Source of the DNA: an uncultured Pseudomonadales bacterium
GTDB taxonomy: Bacteria; Pseudomonadota; Gammaproteobacteria; Pseudomonadales; Azotimanducaceae
Reading direction: 5' to 3'
DNA: 64,000 bases
NCBI GenBank assembly: GCA_905182155.1
Contig: CAJJAX010000011.1
Span: 1 to 64,000, forward strand
Shown piece after piece: positions 9,458 to 18,668 of this stretch. The notes under the pieces were generated by a model. That model made no database searches. It was not told where the DNA came from and was given only the letters and a program-made list of their open reading frames with translations. How positions within the stretch are numbered: position 1 is the stretch's first letter; every line of letters starts with the position of its first letter. The translations under genes and the position numbers were made by a program.

Positions 9458-10406
9458 TTGAGCTTACATATCGGGATCGTGATGGACCCCATCGACACGA
9501 TCAACCCTAAAAAAGACAGTACTTTCGCGATGATGCTCGCCGCGGCCCGCAGGGGATGGCGCATTTCGGTGATGACACTGCCTGATCTATCGCTCAGCAA
9601 AAACAAGTTTCGAGCCCGGTATCAAACCATTACCGTTCAAGATGACCCAGCACACTACTATGATGTAGTGAGCGAGCATGAAAGTGGCCCGGAAGCTTTC
9701 GATCTCCTCCTGATGCGCAAAGATCCACCGTTCAATATGGATTACATCTACGCCACCTATCTATTGGAATTTGCAGAACGCGCTGGGGTCCCGGTCTTTA
9801 ACCATCCTGGGAGCATTCGGGATTGCAATGAAAAATTATTTGCCCTGCAGTTTCCCGACTGCATTCCTGACCTGATTGTAACCTCCGACCCCGGTCAACT
9901 GCGCAGCTTCCAGGAAGAACACGGCGACGTGATTTTAAAGCCCTTGGATGGCATGGGCGGCGCCTCTATCTTTCGGGTGAAAGCCGGCGACCCAAACCTG
10001 AGTGTTATCATCGAGACGCTAACTGACCATGGCCGCCAGCAGATAATGGCGCAAAAATTCCTCCCTGAAATTCGCGAAGGCGATACTCGAATCCTACTCA
10101 TCAACGGCGAGCCGGTACCCTTTGGCCTTGCAAGAATCCCATCGGCGGGTGAAACGCGAGGCAACCTCGCCGCCGGCGGCAGTGGTGTGGCCCGGTCCGC
10201 CCACCGACCGAGACCGATGGATCTGCGATCAGGTGGGGCCCGTGCTCCGGGCTAAAGGCCTCGTTTTTGTTGGGATCGACGTCATCGGTGATTACCTCAC
10301 AGAGATCAATGTAACCTGCCCCACCTGTATTCGAGAACTCGATGCCAGCGAAGGACTCGATATCGCGGGCGATTATCTTGACCATCTCACCTCGAGGCTG
10401 CCTTAA
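9458..10406 (+). CDS. gshB: Glutathione synthetase, TTG start (one frameshift as read)
   Basis: ATP-grasp ligase that adds glycine to gamma-glutamylcysteine. The start is TTG, 9 nt after a CGGAGA ribosome-binding site. It gives MSLHIGIVMDPIDTINPKKDSTFAM, which aligns with the E. coli N-terminus, so the TTG is credible. Later motifs include LLMRKDPPFNMDY, FNHPGSIRDCNEKL, ILKPLDGMGGASIF and ARIPSAGETRGNLAAGG. The frame breaks at about 10188, just after the ATP-grasp loop, and resumes with GLVFVGIDVIGDYLTEINVTCPTCIREL. One base restores about 316 residues, the family length. The gene heads gshB-tonB-yqgE-ruvX, an order known from Pseudomonas. Confidence 0.94.
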
Positions 10407-10411
10407 GGCCG

Positions 10412-11203
10412 ATGCGGACCCTGAGCGCCCTAGACTCGGACAAAATGGGCTTTGCGCTCTTTCTGGCCGTCGTCTTACACGGGATGCTGATTTTAGGCGT
10501 CTCTTTCTCACAGGAGCAGTCCAAGACCCCTAGTCGCGTGCTGGACGTGACGCTAACCCTTGCGCCCAGCACCCCTCGGCCAGAGCAGTTTGATTATTTA
10601 TCCGAGCAAAATCAGCAAGGCAAACCCAGAACCCCCAAGCCGGAAGAACGAGCGGCTCTAACGGCGCTATCAGGGCCTGCAGCGAATGATCCGAACCCAG
10701 CGCAAGCTGAACGCAATGCGATAGAACCGATCAGCGCCTTACCAAGGAATACGCAATCAAGCCCCCAAGCGCTCAAGACAGACCTATCGCAGTTCCGGCG
10801 TTCCCAGGATTTTGATGCTCTAGCATCCATTGAACCCAGTCGGGTTCGGCGACTCACCCAGGTCAATGCTGCGGCAAGCCCGGAAGCATTCTATCTGCGC
10901 TCCTGGCAACGCAAGATCGAGGCGATCGGCAACCTGAACTACCCTGAGGCGGCAAGACGTGCGGGCATCTATGGCAATCTCAGAATTCTGGTGGCCATCA
11001 ATGCCAACGGCACATTACAAGACGTTCGAGTACTGCAGAGCAGCGGCGAGCCCATTCTGGATCAGGCCGCACAAAATATCATCCGATTGGCAGAGCCCTT
11101 TCCGCCTTTTTCTGACGCGCTCCTAAAAACCACCGATGTATTAGAGATCGTACGAACTTGGCAGTTCCGTAAAAATGCCCGATCCGTTAACGTGCAGCCA
11201 TGA
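10412..11203 (+). CDS. TonB-family energy transducer
   Basis: Inner-membrane protein that passes proton-motive-force energy to outer-membrane receptors or related envelope machines. The 263-residue product has one N-terminal anchor (MGFALFLAVVLHGMLILGVSF, about residues 11-31), a long proline- and alanine-containing periplasmic linker and a C-terminal TonB domain from about residue 175 (NLNYPEAARRAGIYGNLRILVAI ... VLQSSGEPILDQAAQNIIRLAEPFPPF). No ExbB/ExbD lies nearby. The link gshB-tonB-yqgE-ruvX is that of Pseudomonas PA0406 (TonB3-like), which is tied to twitching motility there; pilT lies just beyond ruvX here. It starts 6 nt after gshB and overlaps yqgE by 4 nt. Confidence 0.88.
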   Translation: MRTLSALDSDKMGFALFLAVVLHGMLILGVSFSQEQSKTPSRVLDVTLTLAPSTPRPEQFDYLSEQNQQGKPRTPKPEERAALTALSGPAANDPNPAQAERNAIEPISALPRNTQSSPQALKTDLSQFRRSQDFDALASIEPSRVRRLTQVNAAASPEAFYLRSWQRKIEAIGNLNYPEAARRAGIYGNLRILVAINANGTLQDVRVLQSSGEPILDQAAQNIIRLAEPFPPFSDALLKTTDVLEIVRTWQFRKNARSVNVQP

Positions 11204-11727
11204 CAGAGCAAGCCATCACCCACAGCATTCTCTTAGCATCCCCCCGGATGCTCGGCGGCTTTTTCGCAGAGACCGTCATCTTCATCCTTGAAAACAATAA
11301 TGAAGGCAGCTTCGGCTTCGTTTTGAACCGGCCGGCTGAAGCGAGATTGTCGGACCTTATGCACGATGCGCCGGAGCCGCTCCAAGGCTCCGCCGTCTTG
11401 CTGGGGGGGCCCGTACAGATCGATCATCTGTTTTTTTTAATTGTAGGGGCCGATGAACCCCCCCCACCGATGCGCATTGCTGAAGATATCAGTGCGGCCA
11501 ATCGCGCGGCCGAAGACCCTTGTCAGCAAGTGCTAGCGGTCCTGGGTTACGCGGGGTGGTCGCCGAAACAGTTAGAATCTGAGATTCAAGCCGATGATTG
11601 GCTCGTGACCAATGCCAACCCGGTTGCGCTGCTGCAAGCGCCGATACCCGAGCGCTACGCGTTCGTAAAACAACAGCTGGGCTTTGATCCGACCCTGCTC
11701 GGGCAAAGCCAGGGCCTGCCGCAATGA
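11200..11727 (+). CDS. yqgE: YqgE/AlgH family protein
   Basis: Small soluble protein of the UPF0301 family; in Pseudomonas the homologue AlgH affects alginate regulation, and its biochemical role is not settled. The 175-residue product carries the family start (ILLASPRMLGGFFAETVIFILENNNEGSFGFVLNRP) and GGPVQIDHLFFLI, followed by the tail region LGYAGWSPKQLESEIQADDWLV. It overlaps tonB by 4 nt (ATGA) and ruvX by 4 nt, showing translational coupling in the operon. Seven consecutive Gs at about 11403-11409 and eight Ts at about 11431-11438 are present without breaking the frame. Confidence 0.95.
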   Translation: MTEQAITHSILLASPRMLGGFFAETVIFILENNNEGSFGFVLNRPAEARLSDLMHDAPEPLQGSAVLLGGPVQIDHLFFLIVGADEPPPPMRIAEDISAANRAAEDPCQQVLAVLGYAGWSPKQLESEIQADDWLVTNANPVALLQAPIPERYAFVKQQLGFDPTLLGQSQGLPQ

Positions 11728-12125
11728 ACGAGGCCCCGATCCTGGCGTTCGACTTCGGGACCCATCATATTGGCGTGGCGGTCGGCCAATGGGTCACGCA
11801 AACCGCAAGCCCTTTAACCATTCTGAAGGCAAAGCAGGGTCAACCCAACTGGCCAACGGTTGCTCATCTAGTGACCACCTGGGAGCCTAGTTTGTTTGTG
11901 GTTGGCCTACCCCTGCATATGAACGATGAGCCTAGCGAGCTGTCCCGCCTAGCAGAAAAATTTGCGCGACGGTTGACCGGTCGGTTTAATCGACCCCATC
12001 AAATGGTGGACGAGCGCCTCAGTAGCATTGAAGCCAAAGGCTTCAGAACCGATGGGCGGGTGGATGATCTATCGGCAGCACTCATACTCGAGACCTGGTT
12101 TAGCCAAGCCAAGCAAACCGATTAA
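11724..12125 (+). CDS. ruvX: YqgF/RuvX family nuclease (pre-16S rRNA nuclease)
   Basis: RNase H-fold nuclease of the RuvX/YqgF family, linked to 5' maturation of 16S rRNA in E. coli and earlier proposed as a Holliday-junction resolvase. The 133-residue protein has the catalytic Asp in AFDFGTHHIGVAVG near the start, VVGLPLHMNDEPSEL, VDERLSSIEA with a conserved acidic residue, and the last Asp in DDLSAALILETW. It is the end of the gshB-tonB-yqgE-ruvX operon, overlapping yqgE by 4 nt. In Pseudomonas pyrR-pyrB follow; here a convergent pilT follows instead. Confidence 0.95.
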   Translation: MNEAPILAFDFGTHHIGVAVGQWVTQTASPLTILKAKQGQPNWPTVAHLVTTWEPSLFVVGLPLHMNDEPSELSRLAEKFARRLTGRFNRPHQMVDERLSSIEAKGFRTDGRVDDLSAALILETWFSQAKQTD

Positions 12126-12144
12126 CCGCCGACGCGTAACGCAC

Positions 12145-12174
12145 CCCCGTTATCGAAAATCGTCCGGGGTTTTT
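12145..12174 (+). terminator. Possible terminator of the gshB-ruvX operon
   Basis: CCCCG at 12145-12149 can pair with CGGGG at 12165-12169, followed by five Ts (12170-12174) on the plus strand. The hairpin lies inside the 3' end of the convergent pilT gene. The 5-bp stem with a 15-nt loop is weak, so the call is tentative. Confidence 0.3.
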
Positions 12175-13186
12175 GCCTTAGCCTGAGCCGCTTCTTTGGT
12201 AATCAAGCCCTTTTTAAGCAGGTCTTTTAGGCATTGATCCAAGGTTTGCATGCCCAGTTGGCCGCCGGTTTGAATGGCTGAATACATCTGAGCGACTTTA
12301 TCTTCGCGAATCAGGTTTCGAATCGCCGGCGTACACATCATAATTTCATGTGCCGCAACCCGGCCACCCCCAACCTTTTTCAGCAAGTTTTGCGAGATGA
12401 CCGCTTGGAGTGATTCCGATAGCATGGACCGCACCATGGATTTCTCTGCCGCTGGAAAAACATCGATGATTCGATCAATGGTTTTCGCAGCCGACGAGGT
12501 GTGCAGCGTGCCAAACACAACGTGGCCGGTTTCAGCGGCTTCCAGTGCAAGCCGGATCGTTTCCATATCACGCATTTCCCCGACCAGGATAATATCCGGA
12601 TCCTCACGCAAGGCCGACCGCAACGCCGCATTAAAGCCCAGGGTATCGCGGTGTACCTCGCGCTGATTCACCAAACTTTTTTTACTTTCATGAACAAATT
12701 CAATCGGATCTTCAATGGTTAAAATATGTTCATACTTGTTGGCATTCACATAATCCATCATCGCCGCAAGGGTGGTACTCTTGCCGGATCCGGTCGGGCC
12801 GGTCACCGTAATCAGCCCACGAGTACTCTGAGCAATTTGACGAAAGATTTCGCCCATCCCCAAATCTTCCATGGTTAACACTTTGGAGGGGATGGTGCGA
12901 AACACACCTGCGGCGCCTCTGTTCTGGTTGAACGCATTGACTCTAAAGCGCGCGATGCCAGGCACTTCAAAGGAAAAGTCTGTCTCGAGAAACTCTTCAT
13001 AGTCCTTACGCTGCTTGTCGTTCATAATCTCGTAGATGAGGCCATAGACTTCTTTCGCATCAAGTGCCGGCACATTAATTTGCCAGTGCATCCGTTTGAG
13101 GCAATTCTCGGCGGTAGCCCAGAAGACAATGGCAAAGCCTTCTCAGCCTGTTTATGGCTAAACGCCAGGAGTTCGGTAATATCCAT
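12150..13186 (-). CDS. pilT: Type IV pilus retraction ATPase PilT (frameshift as read)
   Basis: Hexameric cytoplasmic ATPase that depolymerises type IV pili and drives twitching. ATG 13186 gives MDITELLAFSHKQ. The frame breaks near 13093 and resumes at INVPALDAKEVYGLIYEIMND. Then follow Walker A GPTGSGKSTT, the Asp-box EDPIEFVHESKKSLVNQREV, Walker B ILVGEMRDMETI, the His-box GHVVFGTLHT and the PilT-specific AIRNLIREDKVAQMYSAIQTGG. The span of about 345 residues equals PilT. The usual motif ASDLHLSSG before the break reads AEKALPLSSG, suggesting more errors there. No pilU follows. It diverges from yggS, as in Pseudomonas. Confidence 0.94.
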
Positions 13187-13311
13187 AAAAAGTCCTTGTG
13201 ATCTATCTGAGCCGATTTTCCATGCTTTGGCGGCCGGGCCCATGCCCCGACTTGTTCCTGCATCTTAGTATGCGACAATAGGTTACGCCATCTCGAAACG
13301 ACGTCCAGCCC

Positions 13312-14004
13312 GTGATTCCCGAAAATTTAACCGCCGTTAAGGCCCAAATTCACCAAGCGTGTTTGCGCCATCACCGGGCGCCCGAGGCAGTTCATTTGCT
13401 GGCCGTGTCGAAAACCAAGCCCGTGGCGGCAGTGGCGGCGGCATTGAACGCAGGCCAACGCGACTTTGGCGAAAATTACCTGCAAGATGCGCTGCCAAAG
13501 ATCGCGCAGCTGCCCGAGGCCACCTGGCATTTTATCGGTCAGATTCAGTCCAATAAAACCCGCGATATCGCCGCTCATTTCGATGTCGTTCACGGCTTGG
13601 CCTCTGAGAAAATCGCGCGGCGCCTGAACGATGGACGACCCAAAGATCGCGCGCCCCTTAAAGCCTTCATTCAAGTGAACTTGGTTAATGAAAGCTCAAA
13701 AAACGGCGTGAGTCCACAGGATTTACCCCGCCTTGTTGCCGCGGTTAAAGACTGCCAAAATCTTCAGCTACTTGGCCTGATGGCGATGCCCCCAGCGACC
13801 TTCGACCTTTCAGAACGTCAAACATTTTTTACCCAACTGGCCGTCATTCGAGCACAATTAGCCGACCAATTTAGTCTGCCGCACTTTCAAGATTTGAGTA
13901 TGGGCATGAGTGATGATCTGGAGACCGCAATTGCCTGTGGCGCAACTTGGGTCCGAGTGGGCACCGCGATCTTCGGCGCCCGACAACCCCAAGAGGATGA
14001 CTGA
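13312..14004 (+). CDS. yggS: PLP homeostasis protein (YggS/PROSC family)
   Basis: Binds pyridoxal phosphate without known catalysis and keeps PLP pools balanced. The 230-residue alanine-racemase-like barrel shows the PLP lysine in LLAVSKTKP (K34), FGENYLQDALPK, WHFIGQIQSNK, VNLVNESSKNG, LLGLMAMPP and the phosphate-binding end LSMGMSDDLETAIACGATWVRVGTAIFG. The start is GTG 13312; no ATG is available in this frame. It is the first gene of yggS-proC-yggT-DUF4426-rdgB-hemW, overlapping proC by one base, and is divergent from pilT. Confidence 0.96.
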   Translation: MIPENLTAVKAQIHQACLRHHRAPEAVHLLAVSKTKPVAAVAAALNAGQRDFGENYLQDALPKIAQLPEATWHFIGQIQSNKTRDIAAHFDVVHGLASEKIARRLNDGRPKDRAPLKAFIQVNLVNESSKNGVSPQDLPRLVAAVKDCQNLQLLGLMAMPPATFDLSERQTFFTQLAVIRAQLADQFSLPHFQDLSMGMSDDLETAIACGATWVRVGTAIFGARQPQEDD

Positions 14005-14804
14005 TGGAACAACATTTAACGTTTATCGGCGGTGGTAATATTGCTTTGGCCATCTACGGCGGACTGCTTGAGGCGGGTTATCCGAGCCACCGAATTACCG
14101 TCGCGGATCCCAGTTCCGAGCAAGGTGCGCTCGCCACAAAAATGGGCCTCACCTGGCAAGCGGATAACCAATCCGCAATCAGAGATGCGGATATTGTCAT
14201 GATTTGCGTGAAACCCAATTGGGTTGAAACCGTTTGCCAAGAATTACGGGCCGAGCTTCAGCAGCAAACCCTGGTCAGCGTCGCCGCTGGGGTGACGACC
14301 GAGCAAATCTCTCGGTGGTCGGGTACCGATCGGGTGATTCGCTGTATGCCGAACACCCCCGCCCTAGTCAAAACGGGCATGATGGGCTTATTTTCAAATC
14401 CAGCGGTTGACGCGGCCACCTGTACAGCGGTTGAAAGTTTATTCAACAGCGTGGGTCTCACCGCCTGGTTTGACCAAGAATCAGATCTTGACGCTGTCAC
14501 CGCCATCTCTGGCAGTGGGCCGGCTTACTTTTTTTATCTGATGGAAGCGATGATCTCGGCAGCAGAGTCTTTTGGTATCGCGCCGTCGGTTGCCCGCACC
14601 TTGGTAGTTCAAACGGCATTGGGGGCTGCAAATATGGCGGCGGACTCAGCGCATTCACCGAATGCGTTAAGACGACACGTCACCTCGCCAGGCGGCACCA
14701 CGGAAGCAGCGTGTGACCTGCTAACGAGTGCCGATTTTACGGCGCTGGTGGCTGCTGCCTGCACCGCGGCGAAAGCGCGATCTGAAGCCTTATCTGCCCA
14801 TTAA
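14004..14804 (+). CDS. proC: Pyrroline-5-carboxylate reductase
   Basis: Reduces pyrroline-5-carboxylate to proline with NAD(P)H. The 266-residue protein opens with the Rossmann motif FIGGGNIALAI (residues 7-17) and has IVMICVKPNW, SVAAGVTTEQISRW, RCMPNTPALVKTGM, TAISGSGPAYFFYLMEAM and the C-terminal HVTSPGGTTEAA signature of P5CR. Start and yggS stop overlap by one base (TGATGG), so they are translationally coupled. The pair yggS-proC is common in gammaproteobacteria. The frame is intact with normal composition. Confidence 0.97.
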   Translation: MEQHLTFIGGGNIALAIYGGLLEAGYPSHRITVADPSSEQGALATKMGLTWQADNQSAIRDADIVMICVKPNWVETVCQELRAELQQQTLVSVAAGVTTEQISRWSGTDRVIRCMPNTPALVKTGMMGLFSNPAVDAATCTAVESLFNSVGLTAWFDQESDLDAVTAISGSGPAYFFYLMEAMISAAESFGIAPSVARTLVVQTALGAANMAADSAHSPNALRRHVTSPGGTTEAACDLLTSADFTALVAAACTAAKARSEALSAH

Positions 14805-14828
14805 ACCCCGAAAAACTGGAGATCTACT

Positions 14829-15419
14829 GTGAATTACTTATCTGATGGCGGGATCTTTGTCGTTCAGACCCTCTGTGGTCTGATCGTCTTAGCACTCAAT
14901 TTGCGGTTTTTAATGCAGATCAGCCGCGCCAATTATTACAACCCGATTGCCCAAGGTCTTGTGAAGGCCACCAACCCCCTCATTTCGCCTTTTCGAGCCG
15001 TGTTACCCGTCATTGGACGCATTGATTTGGCCAACCTGATGGCAGCCTGGGTCTGTCAGACGCTCGGCATCGTCTTGACGATGCTACTGGCCACCGGGAC
15101 CCCTTTCATGCCGGTCTATTTACTTTGGTCCGTGGTTGCCATTATTGCCAGTGTGCTGAACCTGTATTTTTTCGCACTATTAATCCTGGTCATTGCCAGT
15201 TGGCTTGCGCCCTACTCGGCAAATCCGGCGCTCGAGCTCGTCCGAGAAATCACCGAACCCATCTGCGCACCGGTCAGGCGCGTCATTCCAGCGTTAGGTG
15301 GGTTAGATTTTTCCATTATCGTCATCTTTATTGGGTTGAGCTTATTAGAGAACAATCTGCTCGTAAGGCCCCTTGCCGCCTTGTTAAATATGCCCCGTGG
15401 GCTCGTTTTTGGGTTTTAG
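14829..15419 (+). CDS. yggT: YggT family integral membrane protein
   Basis: Inner-membrane protein of the YGGT family, role not firmly known; in several bacteria it is tied to osmotic stress or cell division. The 196-residue product is built from two repeats, each with hydrophobic helices and a conserved patch: NPIAQGLVKATNPLISPFRAVLP and the equivalent NPALELVREITEPICAPVRRVIP. At least five membrane segments are visible. The start is GTG 14829, 8 nt after CTGGAGATC, a good ribosome-binding site. In Pseudomonas metX-metW come next; here they are absent and the DUF4426 gene follows at once. Confidence 0.93.
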   Translation: MNYLSDGGIFVVQTLCGLIVLALNLRFLMQISRANYYNPIAQGLVKATNPLISPFRAVLPVIGRIDLANLMAAWVCQTLGIVLTMLLATGTPFMPVYLLWSVVAIIASVLNLYFFALLILVIASWLAPYSANPALELVREITEPICAPVRRVIPALGGLDFSIIVIFIGLSLLENNLLVRPLAALLNMPRGLVFGF

Positions 15420-15426
15420 CAAGGCC

Positions 15427-15843
15427 ATGGCACGCCTTGGCTTACTGCTGAGCTTGAGTTTATGGCTGAGTGGCCCAGCGGTTGCCGAGCAAAAGGTCCA
15501 AGTTGGCGAATTTGAGATTCACTACACGGCCTTTCCGTCGCTGTTGGTTCCGGCAGACACCGCCAGCCTGCACGGGCTAACCCGAGCAGAAAATCGGTTA
15601 CTGCTGAATCTATCGGTGCGCCGAACCGGCAAGCCCGTGCCGGCGGTAGTCACTGGGCAGGTCCTGAACATCTTAAACCAGTCACAGCCCTTGACCTTCT
15701 TTGAGGTCAAGGAGCAAACCGCGATCTACTATCTTGCCGAAGTGGTCAATCAAGAGAAGGATTGGTTACGGTTTACCCTCGAAATCGAATTTTCTAAGGA
15801 TCATCCGCCCTATGTCATCGAGTTCAACCGACAATATTATTGA
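15427..15843 (+). CDS. DUF4426 family exported protein
   Basis: Secreted or periplasmic protein of unknown role. The start chosen is ATG 15427, which gives a Sec signal peptide (MARLGLLLSLSLWLSGPAVAEQ) with likely cleavage after AVA; a longer in-frame start at 15397 would overlap yggT and bury the signal. The mature part has the family features FEIHYTAFPSLLVP and NRLLLNLSVRR and ends in VIEFNRQYY. In Pseudomonas the same family sits between metW and rdgB, which supports the call. It overlaps the start of rdgB by about 30 nt. Confidence 0.88.
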   Translation: MARLGLLLSLSLWLSGPAVAEQKVQVGEFEIHYTAFPSLLVPADTASLHGLTRAENRLLLNLSVRRTGKPVPAVVTGQVLNILNQSQPLTFFEVKEQTAIYYLAEVVNQEKDWLRFTLEIEFSKDHPPYVIEFNRQYY

Positions 15844-16444
15844 GCGACTCGGCCCAAAGGTCGTCATTGCGAGTGGCAATGCCCACAAGATCGAAGAGTT
15901 TCAATCGCTATTAAAGGCCCCTGGCCGCTTTGTGAGTCAACAAGAATTTGGGGTGGACGCCGTGCCAGAAACCGGACAAAGCTTCATTGAAAACGCGCTC
16001 ATCAAGGCCCGCCATGCCGCCCAAGAAACCGGCCTGCCGGCATTAGCCGATGACTCAGGTCTGGTGGTTGCGGCCCTGCATGGCGCGCCGGGGATCTATT
16101 CGGCTCGGTATGCAGGCCCCGCGGCAAGCGATCACGATAACGTTCAGCAACTGCTGCGCGCCTTAAAAGGCCAAACCGATCGGGCTGCTTTTTTTCATGC
16201 GACGATCGTTTTTTTGTTACATGCGGATGACCCGGATCCCGTAATCGCGCAAGGCCGTTGGCATGGGGAGATTCTTGAGCAACCTCGAGGCCGCCAGGGT
16301 TTCGGATATGACCCTCTGTTTTTCGTTGCTAAGCAGAATCAGAGCGCCGCAGAGCTCAGTCAAAAGCAAAAAAACCGACTGAGTCACCGCGGCATCGCGC
16401 TTCGGCAACTGTTATCGCATCTTTCAAAGCGATTCCCAGCGTGA
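15812..16444 (+). CDS. rdgB: dITP/XTP pyrophosphatase
   Basis: Hydrolyses non-canonical purine nucleoside triphosphates (dITP, XTP), protecting DNA. The start at 15812 (MSSSSTDNIIERLG) precedes the Ham1 motif VIASGNAHKIEEFQSLL; the open frame extends further upstream, but that part overlaps DUF4426. Then follow AVPETGQSFIENALIKARHA, LADDSGLVVAALHGAPGIYSARYAG and GFGYDPLF. About 210 residues from this start, slightly longer than the usual 197. It sits directly before hemW, the standard gammaproteobacterial order, and overlaps its GTG start. Confidence 0.94.
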   Translation: MSSSSTDNIIERLGPKVVIASGNAHKIEEFQSLLKAPGRFVSQQEFGVDAVPETGQSFIENALIKARHAAQETGLPALADDSGLVVAALHGAPGIYSARYAGPAASDHDNVQQLLRALKGQTDRAAFFHATIVFLLHADDPDPVIAQGRWHGEILEQPRGRQGFGYDPLFFVAKQNQSAAELSQKQKNRLSHRGIALRQLLSHLSKRFPA

Positions 16445-17590
16445 CCCAACCCGGCTTCGGGTTGTATATCCACATTCCTTGGTGTGTAGAAAAAATGTCC
16501 TTATTGTGATTTTAACGCCCACGCCCTACCCGTATCGCACCAACTGGATCCGGTACTGCAGGCGCGTTATCTCAATCAATTACTCCTCGACTTGGATCAC
16601 GACATCGCAACGTTTGGCATTCAAGCCGAACTCACCAGCGTGTTTTTCGGCGGCGGCACCCCAAGCCTATTATCGCCTCACGGTTTAGGGTTTCTGTTAA
16701 CCGAAATCGATAAACGACTGCCGATTACGGCCACAACAGAATGCACCCTCGAGGCCAACCCTGGCTCGAGCGACCAAGCCAAGTTTGTGGGGTATCGGGC
16801 CGCCGGCATTAACCGGCTCAGCATCGGCGTACAGAGTTTTTCAGATTCTGCCTTGCAGCGGTTAGGCCGAACCCACACCCGTATCGATGCAAGCGCCGCA
16901 ATACAATCGGCGCGGCGCGCGGGCTTTTCCAACATTAACCTTGATTTAATGCATGGCTTACCCGGGCAAACGCCTGAGTCTGCGCTGGCAGATCTCGATC
17001 GCGCCGCCCAGTTTGCCCCGGAACACCTGTCTTGGTATCAGCTCACCATCGAACCCAACACGGTGTTTTACAGCACAAAGCCTGATTTGCCCGTTGAATC
17101 CTTCCTGCAGGCCATCACGGATCAAGGTTTGCAGTGGCTGCGGGATCAGGGCTTTGCGCGTTACGAAATATCGGCCTTTGCACGAGGCGACGCCTTGCAA
17201 TCGAGACACAACTTAACGTACTGGCGGTTTGGTGATTACTTGGGCATCGGCGCTGGCGGCCACGGAAAACTCAGCCACCAGAGCGCCACGCTTGAAATTC
17301 AAAGAACCCAAAAAACCCGGGTGCCCAAGGACTATTTAAAGACACCCAACCGTCGGATTACCCAGGTTCCCAACAAAGAACGCCCCATAGAGTTCCTGAT
17401 GAATGCCTGCCGCTTGGTCGATGGCTTTGCTTTGACTGATTTCGAGCGGACCACTGGCCTTTCCGCAACCGCGCTTGACGGGTTTATCCAACAGGGCACG
17501 CAACAGGGGCTCATAAGCGCGAGCGCTGATCGGGTCACCCCCACCGCGGCAGGCCTTGAATTCTTAGATAGTCTATTGCTGCTCGCCTAA
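16441..17590 (+). CDS. hemW: HemW-type radical SAM heme chaperone (frameshift in an A-run)
   Basis: Radical-SAM protein of the HemN-like family that delivers heme; often annotated as oxygen-independent coproporphyrinogen oxidase. GTG 16441 gives MTQPGFGLYIHIPWCVEK. A run of six As at about 16489-16494 then puts the frame out; removing one A restores CPYCDFNAHALPV, so the cluster motif is CxxxCxxC. The rest is open: VFFGGGTPSLL, TLEANPGS, NRLSIGVQSFSD, INLDLMHGLPGQT, LSWYQLTIEPNT, RYEISAF and IGAGGHGKL. About 382 residues once joined, the family norm. It ends the yggS-to-hemW run and converges on trmB. Confidence 0.93.
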
Positions 17591-17595
17591 GCCCC

Positions 17596-18258
17596 TCAGC
17601 GCGCCCGCGCCGCAAGGTCTGTCACAACATGGCCCAAGCGCTGCCCGCGCCGTTCATACTTGGTTTCAACACGCGCTGGCGCGGCACTCAAACTAAAACT
17701 CGGATGACTTTCAAGGCAGGCTTTAATTTCTTCGGCATAGGGTTGCCAATCCGTTGCAATATGCAGAATGCCACCAGTTTGTAGCTTCTCAGCGGCAGCG
17801 TCTAAAAACAGGGCCGTGATCAGGCGTCTTTTGTGATGTCTTTTCTTGTGCCAAGGGTCGGGGAAAAATATCTGTAAACACGCCAAACTGGCGGCAGGCA
17901 AACTCGGCAGTACGGACCAAACGTCAAGATTGAGCACCCGCAGATTATTGAGCCCCAAGCTCGCCGCTTGGATCATCAAGTGACCGACCCCCGGACCATG
18001 CACCTCAAGCCCGAGGAAATTTCGTTCTGGCGCGTTGGCGGCCATTTCTGCCAAGGAATCTCCCATGCCAAACCCGACTTCAAGCGTTAACGGTTGGGCT
18101 TGTGGGTAAGCCAACTGCGGCGTCCCAAGCAGCGCTTGCTTGAGTTCAAATTGCGGGTAGATCTCTTCAAGACCGCGCCGTTGTCCTTTCGACAATCGGC
18201 CCTGGCGGATGACAAAACTTCGGATTGAGGATCGTTTGGGCTCGGTCGGGGTTGTCAC
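17596..18258 (-). CDS. trmB: tRNA (guanine-N7-)-methyltransferase
   Basis: Methylates G46 of tRNA with SAM. The 220-residue Rossmann methyltransferase has the SAM motif LEVGFGMGDSLAEMA, NFLGLEVHGPGVGHL, and the strong family signature IFFPDPWHKKRHHKRR, with IATDWQPYAEEI near the end and ETKYERRGQRLGH at the C-terminus. The arrangement hemW-trmB with trmB convergent is common in Pseudomonas-like genomes. The frame is intact. The gene lies 15 nt downstream of the DUF423 gene on the same strand. Confidence 0.97.
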   Translation of the reverse strand: MTTPTEPKRSSIRSFVIRQGRLSKGQRRGLEEIYPQFELKQALLGTPQLAYPQAQPLTLEVGFGMGDSLAEMAANAPERNFLGLEVHGPGVGHLMIQAASLGLNNLRVLNLDVWSVLPSLPAASLACLQIFFPDPWHKKRHHKRRLITALFLDAAAEKLQTGGILHIATDWQPYAEEIKACLESHPSFSLSAAPARVETKYERRGQRLGHVVTDLAARAR

Positions 18259-18272
18259 CAGGATTCAGTGCT

Positions 18273-18665
18273 CTAAACCGGGTCGTTTGTCGCGGCTTTC
18301 AGCAAGCCATAAGCCAATGCCAACCAACCTAATATCAACAAAGCCCCACCCACCGGCGTGATCGGGCCTAACCAGCGCCAGCCAAGCAGCGCCAGACCAT
18401 ACAAGCTGCCAGAAAACAGGCAAATCCCCAGTGCAAAGCTCCACGCTGCGGTCAACCAAGGGGTCTTCACGCCGAGTACCAACATCAAGACCCCAACCAG
18501 TAATAACCCAAGACTATGGGTCATTTGATAGTGCACCGCAGTTTCAAAGGTTGCTTGATTGACAAGGGATAGCCGCCCTTTTAGGGCATGCGCGCCAAAG
18601 GCGCCCAAGGCAACAGACGCGGCGGCACTCAAGGCGGCAAACGTCATCAAGGCATTGACCATCAT
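18273..18665 (-). CDS. DUF423 family membrane protein
   Basis: Small inner-membrane protein of unknown function (YgdD-like). The 130-residue sequence has four hydrophobic helices and the family core: AALSAAASVALGAFGAHALKGRLS, FETAVHYQMTHSLGLLLVGVL, ALGICLFSGSLYGLAL and ITPVGGALLILGWLALAYG. The two His residues in AVHYQMTHS are conserved in the family. It lies 3 nt after the rpoH stop in the same direction, so it probably shares rpoH transcripts. Start MMVN offers two adjacent ATGs. Confidence 0.9.
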   Translation of the reverse strand: MMVNALMTFAALSAAASVALGAFGAHALKGRLSLVNQATFETAVHYQMTHSLGLLLVGVLMLVLGVKTPWLTAAWSFALGICLFSGSLYGLALLGWRWLGPITPVGGALLILGWLALAYGLLKAATNDPV

Positions 18666-18668
18666 GAT

